Origin: Anadara kagoshimensis
Lineage: Eukaryota > Mollusca > Bivalvia > Arcoida > Arcidae
Reading direction: 5' to 3'
Assembly (NCBI GenBank): GCA_021292105.1
Contig: CM037863.1
Coordinates: 3,972,056 to 4,036,055, forward strand
DNA length: 64,000 bases
Positions 46,330 through 58,445 of this stretch are shown piece after piece (positions within the stretch are counted from its first letter, which is position 1; the number at the start of each line of letters is the position of its first letter). The notes beneath the pieces were generated by a model that was not told the DNA's origin, did no database searches, and saw only the letters and a list, made by a program, of their open reading frames with translations. Made by a program: the position numbers and the translations under genes.

Positions 46330-47900
46330 TTATCAATTCAGTAAGTCATCATGGCATCAAAATTCGATTAAATTTTGGGATGTTCATCGGATGGCTCATT
46401 TTAAAAATAATATTGCTAACTCTTATTTGATTGAAAGTGTCAATCTAGTCCGTTACTATGAAATATATCTTGAAAAACACAAAACAGAGTTTTACACCTC
46501 AGTAAGTACGAGATAGATAATGATTGTGATAGCAATGATTGTGAAGATTATAAAATACATAATATGTATCCTTGAAGGATAGGGCAATTTCACATGGCTA
46601 AAACTCCTATCTCACACGATCAGATCTGAAGTAAAAATATCCATTATGGTTAATAGATGAAATGTTTGCACTTTAGCTTGAATGTAACACTAATAATATA
46701 TAATGACATAAAATGAGATACAAAATCAACCTTGATAATATGGAATCGGAAACGAATTAAAAAGGACAGATAATCCTTATCGTATGATTTATTAACAGGC
46801 TTTAAACCATTTGTTTGGCTTCCCACATCCTCTGGAAAATCCACTTGTGAATCTGTAAAACATAATTTATTTCCAGAATCTTTTAACTAATTTAGTGTGA
46901 AGCATAATAAATCCTACTATATTTATGATAACAATGAATTTTTGTTTTTCAAAATATACAATATTGTTCAACTGTCAGTTTTAGAAAAAATAAGTTATTA
47001 TATTGGATTTTACCATCTACAGTGGCATTTCAACCAATATACAGAGTTTATTACCAAGTCCTTGTGGTGTATTCAGCATTGTTATAGCTTTATTGGAATA
47101 AAGGTAAGAAATGTTGGGCTTTTTAATGTCGTATGGATATAATCTTGACAAAAGTATGTAATTGATAAACCATTTTCGGGTTCACCATTCAGTACCGTTT
47201 CGGTGATTTAGAATCTACTCAAGTCACATGATATACAGGCATGTATACTTCCGGTTTCTTGAAGCGAATATAGAAACTTTTTTTTTGGGGGGGGGGGGGG
47301 TTTATTCGCAATTTTAATTTCAATCGTGACAGGTGTAGCCAGATAAACCGAAGGCGCTTACCCTTCCGGGGGATATCCTGCTGCTATTTTTTCAGGCTAC
47401 CTTTTGAAGGCAATATTCACAAACATGTTTTCGATATTTTACTTCTAGTTTCTTCCATGCTGTTGCATTTTTTGTAACGGTGGTCGAGTATCTATTAAAG
47501 AAAATTAATACAGTTTATAAATGGACATTTACCTGATAACTGTCAAAACAATAATGTATTATAGGTGTTAAACGAACAGGTCTAGCAAATAAAATGCTTG
47601 GTGAACTTTAAACAGCAATTAGTAAAGACACGGTTACTTCCCCTTTTACAATCCAGGGGAAAGTTCTCTCCTCGATCAACTCAATTGAGACTAAGAATAT
47701 TGAAATATCGATCCATGTTTACACTATTATCTCCACCCCCTCAACAAAAAAAAACTAAAAAAAACTTTCAAACCAAATGAAGTAAACATGTGAAATTCCT
47801 ACAGGAGAATCAGACCGGGTGATCAGGTAGGACAAACAATTCCAATTCTTTCTTGATTTGATTTATTATAATTTTTAAAATGCATAAATATTCTAATGAA
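46330..47900. other. Unassigned sequence between satellite arrays
   Basis: Two short open segments (46319-46516 and 46897-47142) lack known motifs. A 12-base G run lies at 47289-47300, with a short element-A-like ATAAACCGAAGGCGCTTACC stretch near 47343. Confidence 0.4.
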
Positions 47901-47929
47901 ATAAGTGTATTTTTAATTACATAGAACAA

Positions 47930-48825
47930 TAAAAACTAACATACCAATCCATATTTAAATCAAAATCCTAAAAAACAAACATACTAATCCATGTCATTAT
48001 TACAATCCCAAAAGTAAAAAAGCAAACATACAAATCCATGTTTAAATCACAATCCCAAAAGTTAAAAGCAAACATACAAATCCATGTTTAAATCACAATC
48101 CCAAACGTCAAAACAAACGTTCAAATCCATGTTCAAATCACAATCTCAAAAGTCAAAAACTAACATACTAATCCATGTCAACATCACAATCTCAAAAGTC
48201 AAAAATTAACATACTAATCCATGTCAACATCACAATCCCAAAAGTAAAAAAACTAACATACTAATCCATGTCAACATCACCATCCCAAAAGTCAAAAACT
48301 AACATACTAATCCATGTCAACATCACCATCCCAAAAGTCAAAAACTAACGTACTAATCCATGTCACTTCACAATCCCAAAAGTCAAAAACAAACAAACCA
48401 ACCCGTGTCAACATCACAATCCCAAAAGTCAAAAACTATCATAATTATCCATGTCACCATCACAATCCCAAAAGTAAAAAACGAACTAATCCATGTCAAC
48501 ACCACAATCCCAAAAGTCAAAAACAAACAAACCAATCTGTGTCAACATCACAATCCAAAAGTCAAAAAGAAACAAACCAATCCATGTTTAAATCACAATC
48601 CCAAAAGTCAAAAACAAACAAACCAATCCGTGTCAACATCACAATCCCAAAAGTCAAAAACTATCATAATAATCCATGTCACCATCACAATCCCAAAAAT
48701 CAAAAACAAACATACCAACCCGTATCAACATCACAATCCAAAAGTCAAAAACAAACATACAAATCCATGTTTAAATCACAATCCCAAAAGTCAAAAACAA
48801 ACATACCTATCCACAGTAATAAACT
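47930..48825 (+). repeat. 46-bp satellite array, opposite orientation, about 19 copies
   Basis: Unit AAACATACAAATCCATGT, TTAAATCACAATCCCAAAAG, TCAAAAAC, recognisably the reverse complement of the 42.6-46.3 kb unit. Ends about 165 bases before GPCR 2, next to an element A fragment. Confidence 0.93.
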
Positions 48826-48839
48826 TAGAAATTAACAAA

Positions 48840-48935
48840 TAAGTTTAAACACGTAAGCTTTCATCAGGAAAGTGAGGCCGGTTGCCCTGGAAAGGTAAGC
48901 ACCCCCTGTTTAGCTAGCTACACCCGCCGCGTAAC
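48840..48935 (+). mobile_element. Element A arm fragment before GPCR 2
   Basis: AAACACGTAAGCTTTCATCA, AAGTGAGGCCGGTTGC and TTTAGCTAGCTACACCCGCC follow the satellite directly; truncated 55 bases before the GPCR 2 start codon. Confidence 0.65.
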
Positions 48936-48990
48936 AATTTCACTTAAATTTTAATTTAAGTATTTGTTGATTTAAATTGTAGATCTTATA

Positions 48991-50337
48991 ATGAATCGGG
49001 AAGTACTAAATCAAGAAATATTCTCCTGTCTTCTTCCTGGAATTATCGTTCTTTGTGTAAGCGCTATCATTGGGATACTTGGCAATATCGATGTTATTAT
49101 TTTCTATGGTTGGAAACAAAAGAAAACGCCTTCAAAGATGTTCATTTTGACACTTGCTGTGTTCGATTTAGTGTCCTGTTGTTTGTCGTACCCTCTGGAA
49201 ATAACAGATATGGTCGATTACTTCAAATTTCCGAGCTATATCGTCTGCAAACTGTTACGATTTGTGAATTATTTTGCTACTATGACTTCCGGATTATTTT
49301 TGCTCGTCATCGCTATTGATCGTTATAGAAGGATTTGTCGCCCTTTACAGACACAGATTTCTACCAAATATGCACGTGTTATTATCACTGGTGTGATGGC
49401 CTTTGGAGTTATACTATCGTGGCCTAGTATTGTGTTCCATTCTGTTGTTGATGTCAACGTGACTGTATTTGGAATTGACACCGGAATCATCGGTCAGGAC
49501 TGCACCGCATACAGCAGCGGGGTATATAAAAAACTTCTAGAAATCTACCATTTTGTGCTCCTGTTGTTTTTCCTTTTAGCAGCGACTTCGATAACTATAT
49601 TGTATATATTTGTTGTGAAGAAAATATTCAGTTCTATTAGATTTCGGAATCGTTTTAAGAAGGCAAAATCAAAATCTACCGAAGTGCTTAACACTGTATC
49701 CCGAGCTGTTGCAAAAGTTGAAACTGGCATAAACGAAAATTCCCCTAAAATTCAAGATCATAAAGACGACCCAAATCATGGGACATTTAAGTTGGTAGCC
49801 GTCTATAGGTATACGACTAACACCCAAAAGGCAACGTCGTCTATGGTTACCAATGGAACCGACGAAAATACAAGAAACGCAAATATGGAAACCGAAATAG
49901 CTACAAACGGCATTAACCTTTCTGTTTTGAAGGAAAAATGTAAACAAGAAGAAAAAATATACCAAATACACACGGGTCCAAATCAGGTTATCCAATCAGA
50001 AAAACGGTTATATAAGAAATCGGAATTTAAATCAATGGCGGGAAAGATGAAACGATCCAAATTCACGTTAATGGCAATCTGTATCACTGTCGCGTTTGTG
50101 GTTAATTTTTTACCGTACTGCATTCTTTCAATATGGATGAAGATAACCGATGGTAGATCGTATCATACATTTAATAAATCCGAATTTGCGGCTTTTGAGT
50201 TTGGTGTCCGTTCCTGGTTGATAAATGGAAGCATTAATCCTATAATTTATGGATTTTTCAACACAAAATATAGGAAATTTGTGGCACAGATTTGGTGCAA
50301 AATATGCCCTGGTTTTAAAAAAATCGAAACTCATTAA
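48991..50337 (+). CDS. Class A (rhodopsin-like) GPCR, orphan, paralogue 2
   Basis: A 448-residue receptor, paralogous to the gene at 39916: both share the TM1-loop-TM2 block with K-x-TPS, the TM3 block CK-LRF-NYFATMTSGLFLL, and SWPS in TM4. Landmarks: GN at 31-32, D59 in TM2, C86/C171 as the conserved disulfide, a canonical DRY (110-112), Trp144, sequon NVT at 156, FLPY (373-376), NPIIY (416-420). Intracellular loop 3 is about 145 residues, hydrophilic, and diverged beyond easy alignment from paralogue 1, while the helices are well conserved. A 3' splice-site-like sequence (AG at 48981-48982) lies only 8 bases before the ATG, as in the other two copies. AATAAA-type signals occur near 50418. 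A 46-bp satellite ends about 150 bases upstream. Ligand and G-protein coupling cannot be read from sequence. Confidence 0.93.
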   Translation: MNREVLNQEIFSCLLPGIIVLCVSAIIGILGNIDVIIFYGWKQKKTPSKMFILTLAVFDLVSCCLSYPLEITDMVDYFKFPSYIVCKLLRFVNYFATMTSGLFLLVIAIDRYRRICRPLQTQISTKYARVIITGVMAFGVILSWPSIVFHSVVDVNVTVFGIDTGIIGQDCTAYSSGVYKKLLEIYHFVLLLFFLLAATSITILYIFVVKKIFSSIRFRNRFKKAKSKSTEVLNTVSRAVAKVETGINENSPKIQDHKDDPNHGTFKLVAVYRYTTNTQKATSSMVTNGTDENTRNANMETEIATNGINLSVLKEKCKQEEKIYQIHTGPNQVIQSEKRLYKKSEFKSMAGKMKRSKFTLMAICITVAFVVNFLPYCILSIWMKITDGRSYHTFNKSEFAAFEFGVRSWLINGSINPIIYGFFNTKYRKFVAQIWCKICPGFKKIETH

Positions 50338-50339
50338 AA

Positions 50340-51730
50340 TAATTGAATTAAATTGAAGCTCATAAAATTTATACGTTACCTAACGAAGTTGGATTTTTTA
50401 AAAACAAATTACTAAATGATAATAAAATATTGAATAAGCTATAAGTCTGAGTTAATAGACAATGGCATTATATAAAAAAACATTTAACAGAACCGGATAT
50501 ATTTTTATTAGGAAGAATCTTTTCTGTAATGACAAAACTTAGAAATTAGCAAATAGTGGAAAGATCCATTTTGGTGAGTGCACTTGAAGAAGAATCATTT
50601 TTCGTGTAACATTTGTACCCATTCCATAAAGAAATGTCATAGTATCCGTTGACGACGAAAAAGACAAAAAAATGTTTTGGAACATTTGCTTTGTGCTCAG
50701 ACTTTGAAAACATTTTGTTGTAAAATTGCAACATGTCTTTGTCTGAAATATTTAAAGGGAGATAATATTGTCTTTTTCATTTTTTGACGGATTGGCATCA
50801 ATGTCGTCGCTCTATGTCACCTGTTGGTAAAAATTAAAATAAACATTGATACAATATGCCAGAATTTGTTGTAATTGGGAAACTAGTTGCCTTTCTATAA
50901 ACTTCATTTATTAGGGCCCCAATTGCAAAATATATGGGTTTGGCTTATACATTGAGACACAAATGCATGTGTAAAATGTATGTGTTTTTGCAACAATTGG
51001 TATATTTCGAATCAATGATGCTCATGCAACATGGTAGAGTAGTATGCTGTTCTACTTCGCTTAATTGTACGTGGTCAATTACACAAATACATCTGAATAT
51101 TTATCTAATTATTTATTTAAAACTTCTACCTGTATTTGGTTATATTATTTTTATTAAAGACTCGTCCCACACAGATGAGACCCTTGTTTTTTCCATGGAA
51201 ATATTAGCATTACGGTAAATTCTTCCTATTTTCTGGCTTTTCAGTGTCATTCGTAGCAATTTATAATTGAATTTCAAAGACATGTGTAACAAATTTCTAG
51301 AATTCCAGTGTCATACATTATTCATACCTAATTTAGATAGAATTCTAAAGGGTTTAGCAATAAATTGTTCTAGAATCCCGCTATTATCCACGGCACGTTA
51401 TGGGTGGAGTGAATCTGGTATAGTCAATTGATGTGAAATCTTTGGTAAAAGACATTCATTGAATTTAACATCCATCTCAATTAAGCTGTAACTGAATTAT
51501 ACACTTTTTCTATACGTAAATATGTTTACAGATATTCTAGCAAAACAAACCATCTCTTATTTTTAATCAAAGCCCAGTTTTAAAATCATTCCTAACTAAA
51601 CTTTTACTTAACTCTTAACTTGTATTTAGTATAATATCGAAATCTCTTTTGGAAGTACCAATATAAAGATATATATAACAAACATATGTTACAAGGTTAA
51701 ACTGATCTTCAAATCTAGAACTTAATTAAA
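50340..51730. other. 3' flank of GPCR 2 and unassigned sequence
   Basis: Contains likely polyadenylation signals (about 50418) and AT-rich sequence. No further exon or repeat was recognised. Confidence 0.4.
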
Positions 51731-51734
51731 AACA

Positions 51735-52205
51735 AGTATACTAATCCTTGTCCGAATCACAATTCAGAAGGAAAGTGAAAACAACCATACAAATCCATGT
51801 CCGATTAACAATCTAGAAGCAAGGTGAAAACAAACATACCAATTCATGTCTAAATTACAATCCAGAACCAAATTAAAGACAAACATACTAATCCATGTCC
51901 GAATCACATTTCAGAAGCAAAGTAAAAACAAACATACCAATGCATGCCCGAATCACAATCCAGAACCAGATTAAAGACAAACATACCAATCCATATTAGA
52001 ATCACAATCCAGAACCAAATCAAAGACAAACATACCAATCCATGTCCGAATCACATTTCAGAAGCAAAGTAAAAACAAACATACCAATGCATGCCCGAAT
52101 CACAATCCAGAACCAGATTAAAGACAAACATACCAATCCATATTAGAATCACAATCCAGAACCAAATCAAAGACAAACATACCAATCCATGTACTAATCA
52201 CAAAC
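51735..52205 (+). repeat. ~49-bp satellite, related unit, about 10 copies
   Basis: Unit AAACATACCAATCCATGTCC, GAATCACAATCCAGAACCA, AATCAAAGAC; same family as at 47.9 kb. It leads directly into an element A arm at 52205. Confidence 0.9.
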
Positions 52206-52975
52206 TAGAAGAATAAGAAACATTTTGAAACTTACAATTAGGTTAAACACGTGAAATTTCACCAGGGAAGTGAGACCGGTTGTTTCGGAAGGGAAAGCAT
52301 CTCCTGTTTAGCTAACTACACTAGAAAAGTGTGTAATCAAATTTGAGTAAAAGGAACATGGAACAATGAGACGTCAAATATATCTAGATCAATCCTGGAC
52401 ACAGATACATCAAACATATCATCAATACTGTGATGACGGCCATAAAACAATTTGAGGGCCCTGATAAGCAAGCAGGAGTAGCAGGTGTATTGCTGCAAAA
52501 AAAGTGAAGTCATCACTTTTAAAAGTATGATATCCTAAACTCAGAGATATAAAAACAATAATTTTTAGTTCAACAATACTTGTAATGAAATAAGTGGTCT
52601 GTGATGCAAGCAAGTGTGCTAGCACTATAAAAGTTGCTCACTAGTTGCAAGTTGCTTTCAAATTAATTGTTGATACAAGGATGTTGCAAACCAAGGCCTA
52701 TCGGGGCTTTCGAAAAGTGTTATGGTCATTATCGCAATATTGTTAATACGTTTGATGTATCTGTATTCAAGATGACCCAAAATATATTTAACGTCGAATA
52801 GTTCCATGTTCTTTTCACTCTCAAATTTCATTACACTCGTGGCGGACTTAGACAGCTGAACAGAAAGTGGCTAGACTTCCGAACACATGGTTTTACCAAC
52901 CTAGTGATTAAGCATGTATCAGTTTTAAAGTTTTTACTTTGCCCTAGGATTGTGATTTAGACATGGATTAGGGTG
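51735..52975. mobile_element. Element A: inverted-repeat element tipped by satellite monomers
   Basis: Left arm to 52470 (satellite, then CACGTGAAATTTCACCAGGG, GTTTAGCTAACTACAC, GAGACGTCAAATATATC, GTGATGACGGCCATAAAACA). Right arm 52675-52975 is the same sequence inverted, ending in ATTGTGATTTAGACATGG. No coding region seen between the arms. Confidence 0.65.
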
Positions 52976-53230
52976 ATCACTATTCAAAGCAGACTAGAAA
53001 CACTTGCACAAACACAAAAATGCAAGAACTTGTAGTCATAAGATTATAAAAATAGATTTCACACTTAACAGAAAATTGATGATGTGAGGTTAAACAGCTT
53101 TATATCAGCCTACCCTTCAATGAACAAAGAGGACATACACTCCTTATTGTATATTCTTGAAAAATATATTTTCGTAGGTGGGGGGGGGTTGGTTTGTTGT
53201 CTGGTAGAAAGGATTACATGTATTTATGTA

Positions 53231-54225
53231 CAGCCCCGGGGCAGAAGTTATGTCACCCCTGATAGGAGCAAAAGTAATGACAACTAATGTAATGATCGTT
53301 TACTAAACAAAAATATTTATTCATTCAAAGCTCTTCGATCACATATATTGCAGCCAAAATAACTAATATTACTTAGTTTAATCGCCTTTGTCTTTGATAA
53401 ATGACTGAATTCTTTTCGGCATGCTATGGATCAACCCCTTAACATAGTATTGAGGTATATTGAACCACAATTGATTAATTGTTTCGTACATATAATGCGT
53501 CCTTGTTAACACAGGATAGCTGGTGTTGTTTATTTTTATATAATTCCAAACATTTTCTATCTGATTTAGGTCGGGGCTGTTGTAACACTGTTATTCCCTG
53601 TTGGTGAAGAATGTTGTGTATACATTGAGTTGGTCTTTGTGCAAAATCTTGCTGAAAGGCAATTTTTTGGAAAAACATACAATTACCAACAAGTTATGTT
53701 TTATTTCTCTTTGATATTTGGCACTGTGAATACTTCCTTTCACTAGTTTCAAAATATCTACACCATTAATTCCTATTATGCCCCGATTGTTAACACTAGC
53801 AGGATTCTTGATATAATGTACAGCCCAAAGACATAACTGTATTTCCACACAAAACATTTCTTCTGTAACAAGGGACAGACAGTGTAATTTTGCCAGCCGA
53901 CAAAATCCGATCGAAAACGTAAAAAATTGTATGAAAATGAAAATCAGAGATTTTTTTACAACACAGATGCTGGAAATGTATTAAAAATGAATCAATTGTG
54001 GTACAATATCCTAAAAGACTAAATGGTTTCACTCAAAGCGTGCTAAATAGAATACAGGAATTTATAAAAAGCTAAAGGCGATGTAACTAAGTAATACTAT
54101 GTATTTTGGCTGCGATATATATATGTGATGGATGAATTAATAAATAAATAAATAAATACTTATTTTGATAAGATGTTAGTTTGTCATTACTTTTGCATTT
54201 AGGGGTGACATAACTTTTGGCTTTA
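53231..54225 (-). mobile_element. Inactive Tc1/mariner-type DNA transposon with long inverted repeats
   Basis: Terminal inverted repeats share AAGTTATGTCACCCCT near each end and AAAAGTAATGACAA just inside. A second inverted block (GCAGCCAAAATA, TACTTAGT, ATCGCCTTTG) extends similarity to about 160 bases per end. Right boundary is uncertain by a few bases. Inside is a decayed minus-strand transposase. Confidence 0.78.
53372..53970 (-). pseudogene. Tc1/mariner transposase pseudogene (cut-and-paste DDE enzyme)
   Basis: Family motifs appear in order but in different frames: EMFCVEIQLCLW, NRGIIGINGVDIL, FQQDFAQRPT (second catalytic Asp), HQQGITVLQ and PDLNQIENVWNYIK (third catalytic acid in SPDLNPIE-W). 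At least one frameshift lies between the last two, plus in-frame stops. Only the catalytic half is recognisable; the N-terminal helix-turn-helix is lost. Confidence 0.75.
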
Positions 54226-54229
54226 TAGT

Positions 54230-55130
54230 TTTGGAATACCGGTTAAAAGTAGTGGAATGGTTGGTTGGGGTCAGTGTAACACTTTACAACTTAATATTCG
54301 ATAAAAACTAAAAACTTAAAAAGTCAAATAATCAAAATAGTATTAGGTTTTGGGCTGTTTGGCTTTTAGATTTTTGACTCAAAGTTTTAAAGTATCAAAC
54401 ATATTACCAAGCCTACGAGTGACAGTGACTGAGAGTAAATCCGCTGCACCGTTCCACAATTGTCGCTCATAATGCTGCACACCAACCCATGCTTACGTCA
54501 TCTGCATTTTTTATCGCGTATTATTTTCTTATAAAATTTGACCCACTTATCTTTTATGGAAATTTCTTATGTATTGCTTTTGGATTTTATTATAAAATAA
54601 AATATTTTTGAGATAATGACCAGCATGTTGTTACAGCACTAACGCCAAACTTGGAACATCCAAAGATTATTTGTATAATAATAGGCGGTCTCAGTGTGTG
54701 TTTATCAATTCTTATTTTGTTTTTAGTTTTATCAATAATTTGTATTGGGACATGTTCTGAAGTAGGTTGGCTGTTACAAAGAATATGGTTTTTCCTATCA
54801 CAAACATTTTTTCCATTTGCCCTTGAAATTATTTAAAGTGGTCTCAATGTGTATTTGTCATTCTGTTTTAATGGAGTGACTGTTTTAATGTTAACTTGTA
54901 TAAGGATTTGCTTGTGGTTGCGTTGGCTGTAACATAAAAACACGGCATGTTTTCCCAGTTACAAACATTTTTCTATTTGTCGACTAGATTCACAATGATT
55001 CTCAATGATTGAGAATGGTTTATATAAATATGAAACACGGGATCTCCAAGATGTGGGTTTTGAAACAGTTCCATAAACAAAGAACCAATATCTCATTACT
55101 AATAAGTAAATAAACCGATATAATGGTGTA
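54230..55130. other. Unassigned sequence
   Basis: No gene supported. A 61-codon hydrophobic ORF at 54651 starts at TTG and lacks family features. Confidence 0.4.
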
Positions 55131-55372
55131 CAGATCTGTCGACAATTTAAAATTTAGCTAGCGGATTACAGTACAGATCTGTCGACAGTTTAACATCTAG
55201 CTAACGGATTAACGCAGAATAGAAAGCTCATCTCAAAGGCTTTCCAGCTGCTGCTATCCGTCTTTTGACAGATGTTGTTGGCCACTAACTATTCATAAAT
55301 TCGGCCACTCGGCATCTGTGGTTTGACTTATCTTTGTTAAACTTTCGACAAGTCTGTACCGTTAATGTAAAT
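55131..55372. mobile_element. Third copy of the CTGTCGACAGTTTAAC MITE family
   Basis: Left terminus TACAGATCTGTCGACA occurs twice in tandem (55131 and 55171) and the inverted right terminus AACTTTCGACAAGTCTGTA ends at 55369. The doubled left end looks like the first step of the expansion seen at 37 kb. Confidence 0.65.
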
Positions 55373-56193
55373 ATATAGAGAAGATAAAAATGTAGTGTAT
55401 AATTGTTAAAAACTAAAATAAATATTGTCAACCAAACAACCATATTACTTTGGAAAATGGATATCAAGTGTTTTTCATGTACTGGATTGAAGTATTTCCA
55501 AACGACCACTAATATATTAAAGAGATGTTTAGTATCCAGAACAATTTCCAGTTTCAAAAGATAAGCAGAAGAAGTAAATATTAACCGGAAGCGTCACGTC
55601 CGATTTGGAGAATGTAATACCTTCATGACTAATTATTTATATTATTGGTGAATTTTTGTTAAAATTAAGTGTATTGTACGGTAAAGATTTAAACTGATGC
55701 TTTACATTCTGTGCAGCTGATCCAGGTATGTATAGTATATTATACTTTATGTCCGGAACGCCTGACCTCACTTCCATTGTCTTATTTTAATTAATTCACC
55801 AGTTTCATTCAATGATTTTACTTTGCTTTGGAATCGTGGTTTGTCATGGACAAGAATGATTCTTTTTGATTTGTTTGATGTAGAAGAGTCATGTATAATT
55901 TTTCTGAGACGTATTAACGGATCGTATCAACGGTTAAAAATTCTCATAAAATAATTTTTCTTGTAGATGTTTATCTTGTCGGCCGTTACGTAATCGTCAA
56001 TACGCTCGCATTTTATTACAACCAAAACACCCTCAACCTTGATCTTTGCATCCATGAGCTTGAAATTGATGTTAACATTGTCAATAACATTTAATCAAAC
56101 TTATTCTAATTTTTAAAAAAATCTATTTTCAGAATATTTGAAAGACAGACTGATTCTTCCTTGATCATTTACATAAAGTGATTTTAAAAAGTT

Positions 56194-57713
56194 ATGGCCA
56201 ACAATACACAGACACTCTTTCTGATAAGGAATGAAATGACAGCATCTCTTTCTCCAATTGCAGCTGTACTTGGAATGTTCATAGTAACTGGAGGATTCGG
56301 GAATATTATGGTTATTCTGTATTATGGTATAAAAAACAAACAAACCCATCATTCATGTTTATTGTCGCCATGGCAATTTGTGACGTCATGGTATGTTTTA
56401 TATCTATGCCTTTAGAAATTGTTGACATTCTTGAATTTTACACATTTCCAACTGTTATTGGATGTAAAATTCTCCGATTTGTGAATTATTTTGCCTCCTG
56501 CTCTTCGAATAATTTTCTTCTAGCAGTCGCAGTGGACAGATACACAAAACTATGTAAGCCATTCGGTCGACAATTGTCAATCAGAACTACAAAAATTACC
56601 ATAGCCACCATATTTGGATTATGTCTAGCAGCTGCTTCGCCAAACTTTGTGTTTTATGACATCGTCGACATTAATATAACACAATTTAATGACGTAATTG
56701 TTAGCTCAAACGTGATTGGTCACGATTGTAAAACACATGACGAATTCAGCTACTACGTCATGATTTATCATGGCGTCCTGGCATTATTGTTTCTGGTGAT
56801 CACCGCCTCACTTGTAGTTATTTATTACAATGTTGTTAAAGAGATGGTAAAAGTTAAGAATTTTAGAAAACGAATAACAACAACAAACAAAGGATCTGCG
56901 AAAGTGAACTTTGAAAACGTGTACCGTAAGAATAAAAGAAAACGTGAAAATAAAACAACATGTCATACTGATGTATCATGCACAGAATGTTATAAATCAC
57001 AGACGACTAAACTTGGTTTTCATGCTCTCAAAGATATTTGTATAGAGATGGAAAACGAAGATAATAACGCAAGACCAATAAAAAACCATGATTATAATGG
57101 TCGAACAATGAAAAAGCATGGCAATAATACTCAACCAATGGAAAACCAAGATAATAATATTCCGCCAATAAAAAATCATGATAATAATACTCAACCAATG
57201 GAAAACCAAGATAATAATATTTCGCCAATGAAAAATCATGATAATAATACTTGTCTAATAGAAAACCATAATAAAAATGCTCGGTCACTAGATGCCTTTA
57301 AAGAAAACGATGGAATATCACCATTATCAACAGAAGGACAGAAAACAAGGAATAGTCAAACACAGGTGCTAAAACTTCGGTTGGACACCTCTGAAATTTA
57401 TAACCACAAGACGAATTATGCAACGAGAAAATCCGATAAACAAATTGAGATCCATAAAAAGACGTTTACTATTATTGCTATATCTGTCACTGTCGCATTT
57501 ATAGTGAGTTTTCTCCCTTTTCTTGTTTTAATGGTTTGGCAGACAACTTCCGGAATGTATAAAAATTTAACAGGAAGTGAACTTTTAGCATATCAGTTTT
57601 TCATCCGTTCTTGGCTTCTAGCTAGTGTCCTAAATCCGGTTATATACGGGTTTTTCAATCGTCATTTCAGAAACTTTATAAAATCCTTGTTTATAAGAAA
57701 TATAACAGAATAA
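56194..57713 (+). CDS. Class A GPCR, orphan, paralogue 3, with a one-base deletion (pseudogene or assembly error)
   Basis: The frame opened by the ATG at 56194 encodes TM1 (GN at 36-37) and the KQT of loop 1. It is then lost by a single missing base at about 56344-56347 (an ACCC run). The frame one base away continues directly with PSF and TM2 and runs to the stop at 57713. Allowing for the missing base, the product would be about 506 residues. Landmarks in the second part: DRY, loop-2 sequon NIT, the conserved Cys pair, FLPF in TM6 and NPVIY in TM7. TM4 lacks the near-universal Trp (AAASPN where the paralogues have LSWPS). Intracellular loop 3 is the longest of the three and holds seven 10-residue repeats. 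An AG splice acceptor at 56131-56132 precedes the ATG, and AATAAA at 57718 follows the stop. All else is intact, so a sequencing or assembly indel is as likely as a recent pseudogene. Confidence 0.88.
57075..57284 (+). repeat. Seven 30-bp coding repeats inside the third receptor
   Basis: Seven in-frame 10-residue units of the form P(M/I)(E/K)NxDNNxx lie in intracellular loop 3. Units alternate between an ENQDNN and a KNHDNN type, which points to expansion by 20-residue pairs. Neither paralogue has them. Confidence 0.9.
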
Positions 57714-57934
57714 ACTAAATAAAGTATTATTCGATCCAGAGCTGTTTTGTTTCCTCATTGCTTTTCCCCTTCGAAAAAACATCTGTATACAATCTAAACT
57801 GCATTAAATAGAAATAATTTTTAAGACTGCTTGAATCGTAATTGATTGCACGTTGTCAACGCCTTTCGTTACATCGACAATGCCAAAGATTGTTTTAAGC
57901 AACCGACCTCAGTTTCAAACGTTTTGCCGTGGTT

Positions 57935-58445
57935 TTGAATTGTGATTTGGATATGGATAAGTATGCTTGTTTTTATTTTGGGACTGTGATTTGGACATGG
58001 GTAAGTATGTTTGTTTTACTTTGCTTTGGGACTGTGGTTTGGACATGGATTAGTACGTTTGTTCTTACTTTGCTTTGGGGCTGTGATTTGGACATAGATT
58101 AGTGTTTGTTTTTACTTTGCTTTGGGTCTGTTATTTTGACATGGATTAGTATCTTTGTTTTTACTTTGCTTTGAAAGTGTGATTTAGGCAAGGATTGGTA
58201 TTTGTTTTTACTTTGTTTTTGGAACTGTGATTTGGACATGGATCATTTCGTTTGTTTTTACTTTGCTTTAGGACTGTGATTTGGACATGAATTAGTACGT
58301 TTTTGTACTTGCTTTAGGACTGTGATTTAGACATGGATTAGTATGTTTGTTTTGACTTTGCTTTGGGACTGTGATTTGGAAATGAAGTAGTATGTTTGTT
58401 TTTACTTTGCTTTGGGATCATGATTTGGGCATGGATTAGTATGCT
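57935..58445 (-). repeat. ~49-bp satellite, opposite orientation, about 10 copies
   Basis: Unit GGGACTGTGATTTGGACATG, GATTAGTATGTTTGTTTT, TACTTTGCTTT; reverse complement of the 51.7-kb unit. Lies 220 bases downstream of GPCR 3 and abuts an element A fragment (58450-58640). Confidence 0.9.

Noticed and set aside
42600..52205. Stop-free registers in several unrelated satellites as a sign of selection for coding
   Set aside because: For a 46-50-bp unit the chance of no stop triplet on one strand is about 0.1 by simple codon counting, and strand-biased composition raises it; selection is not needed.
54651..54836. 61-codon hydrophobic ORF resembling a small membrane protein
   Set aside because: Starts at TTG, AT-rich Ile/Leu codons only, no homologous feature nearby.
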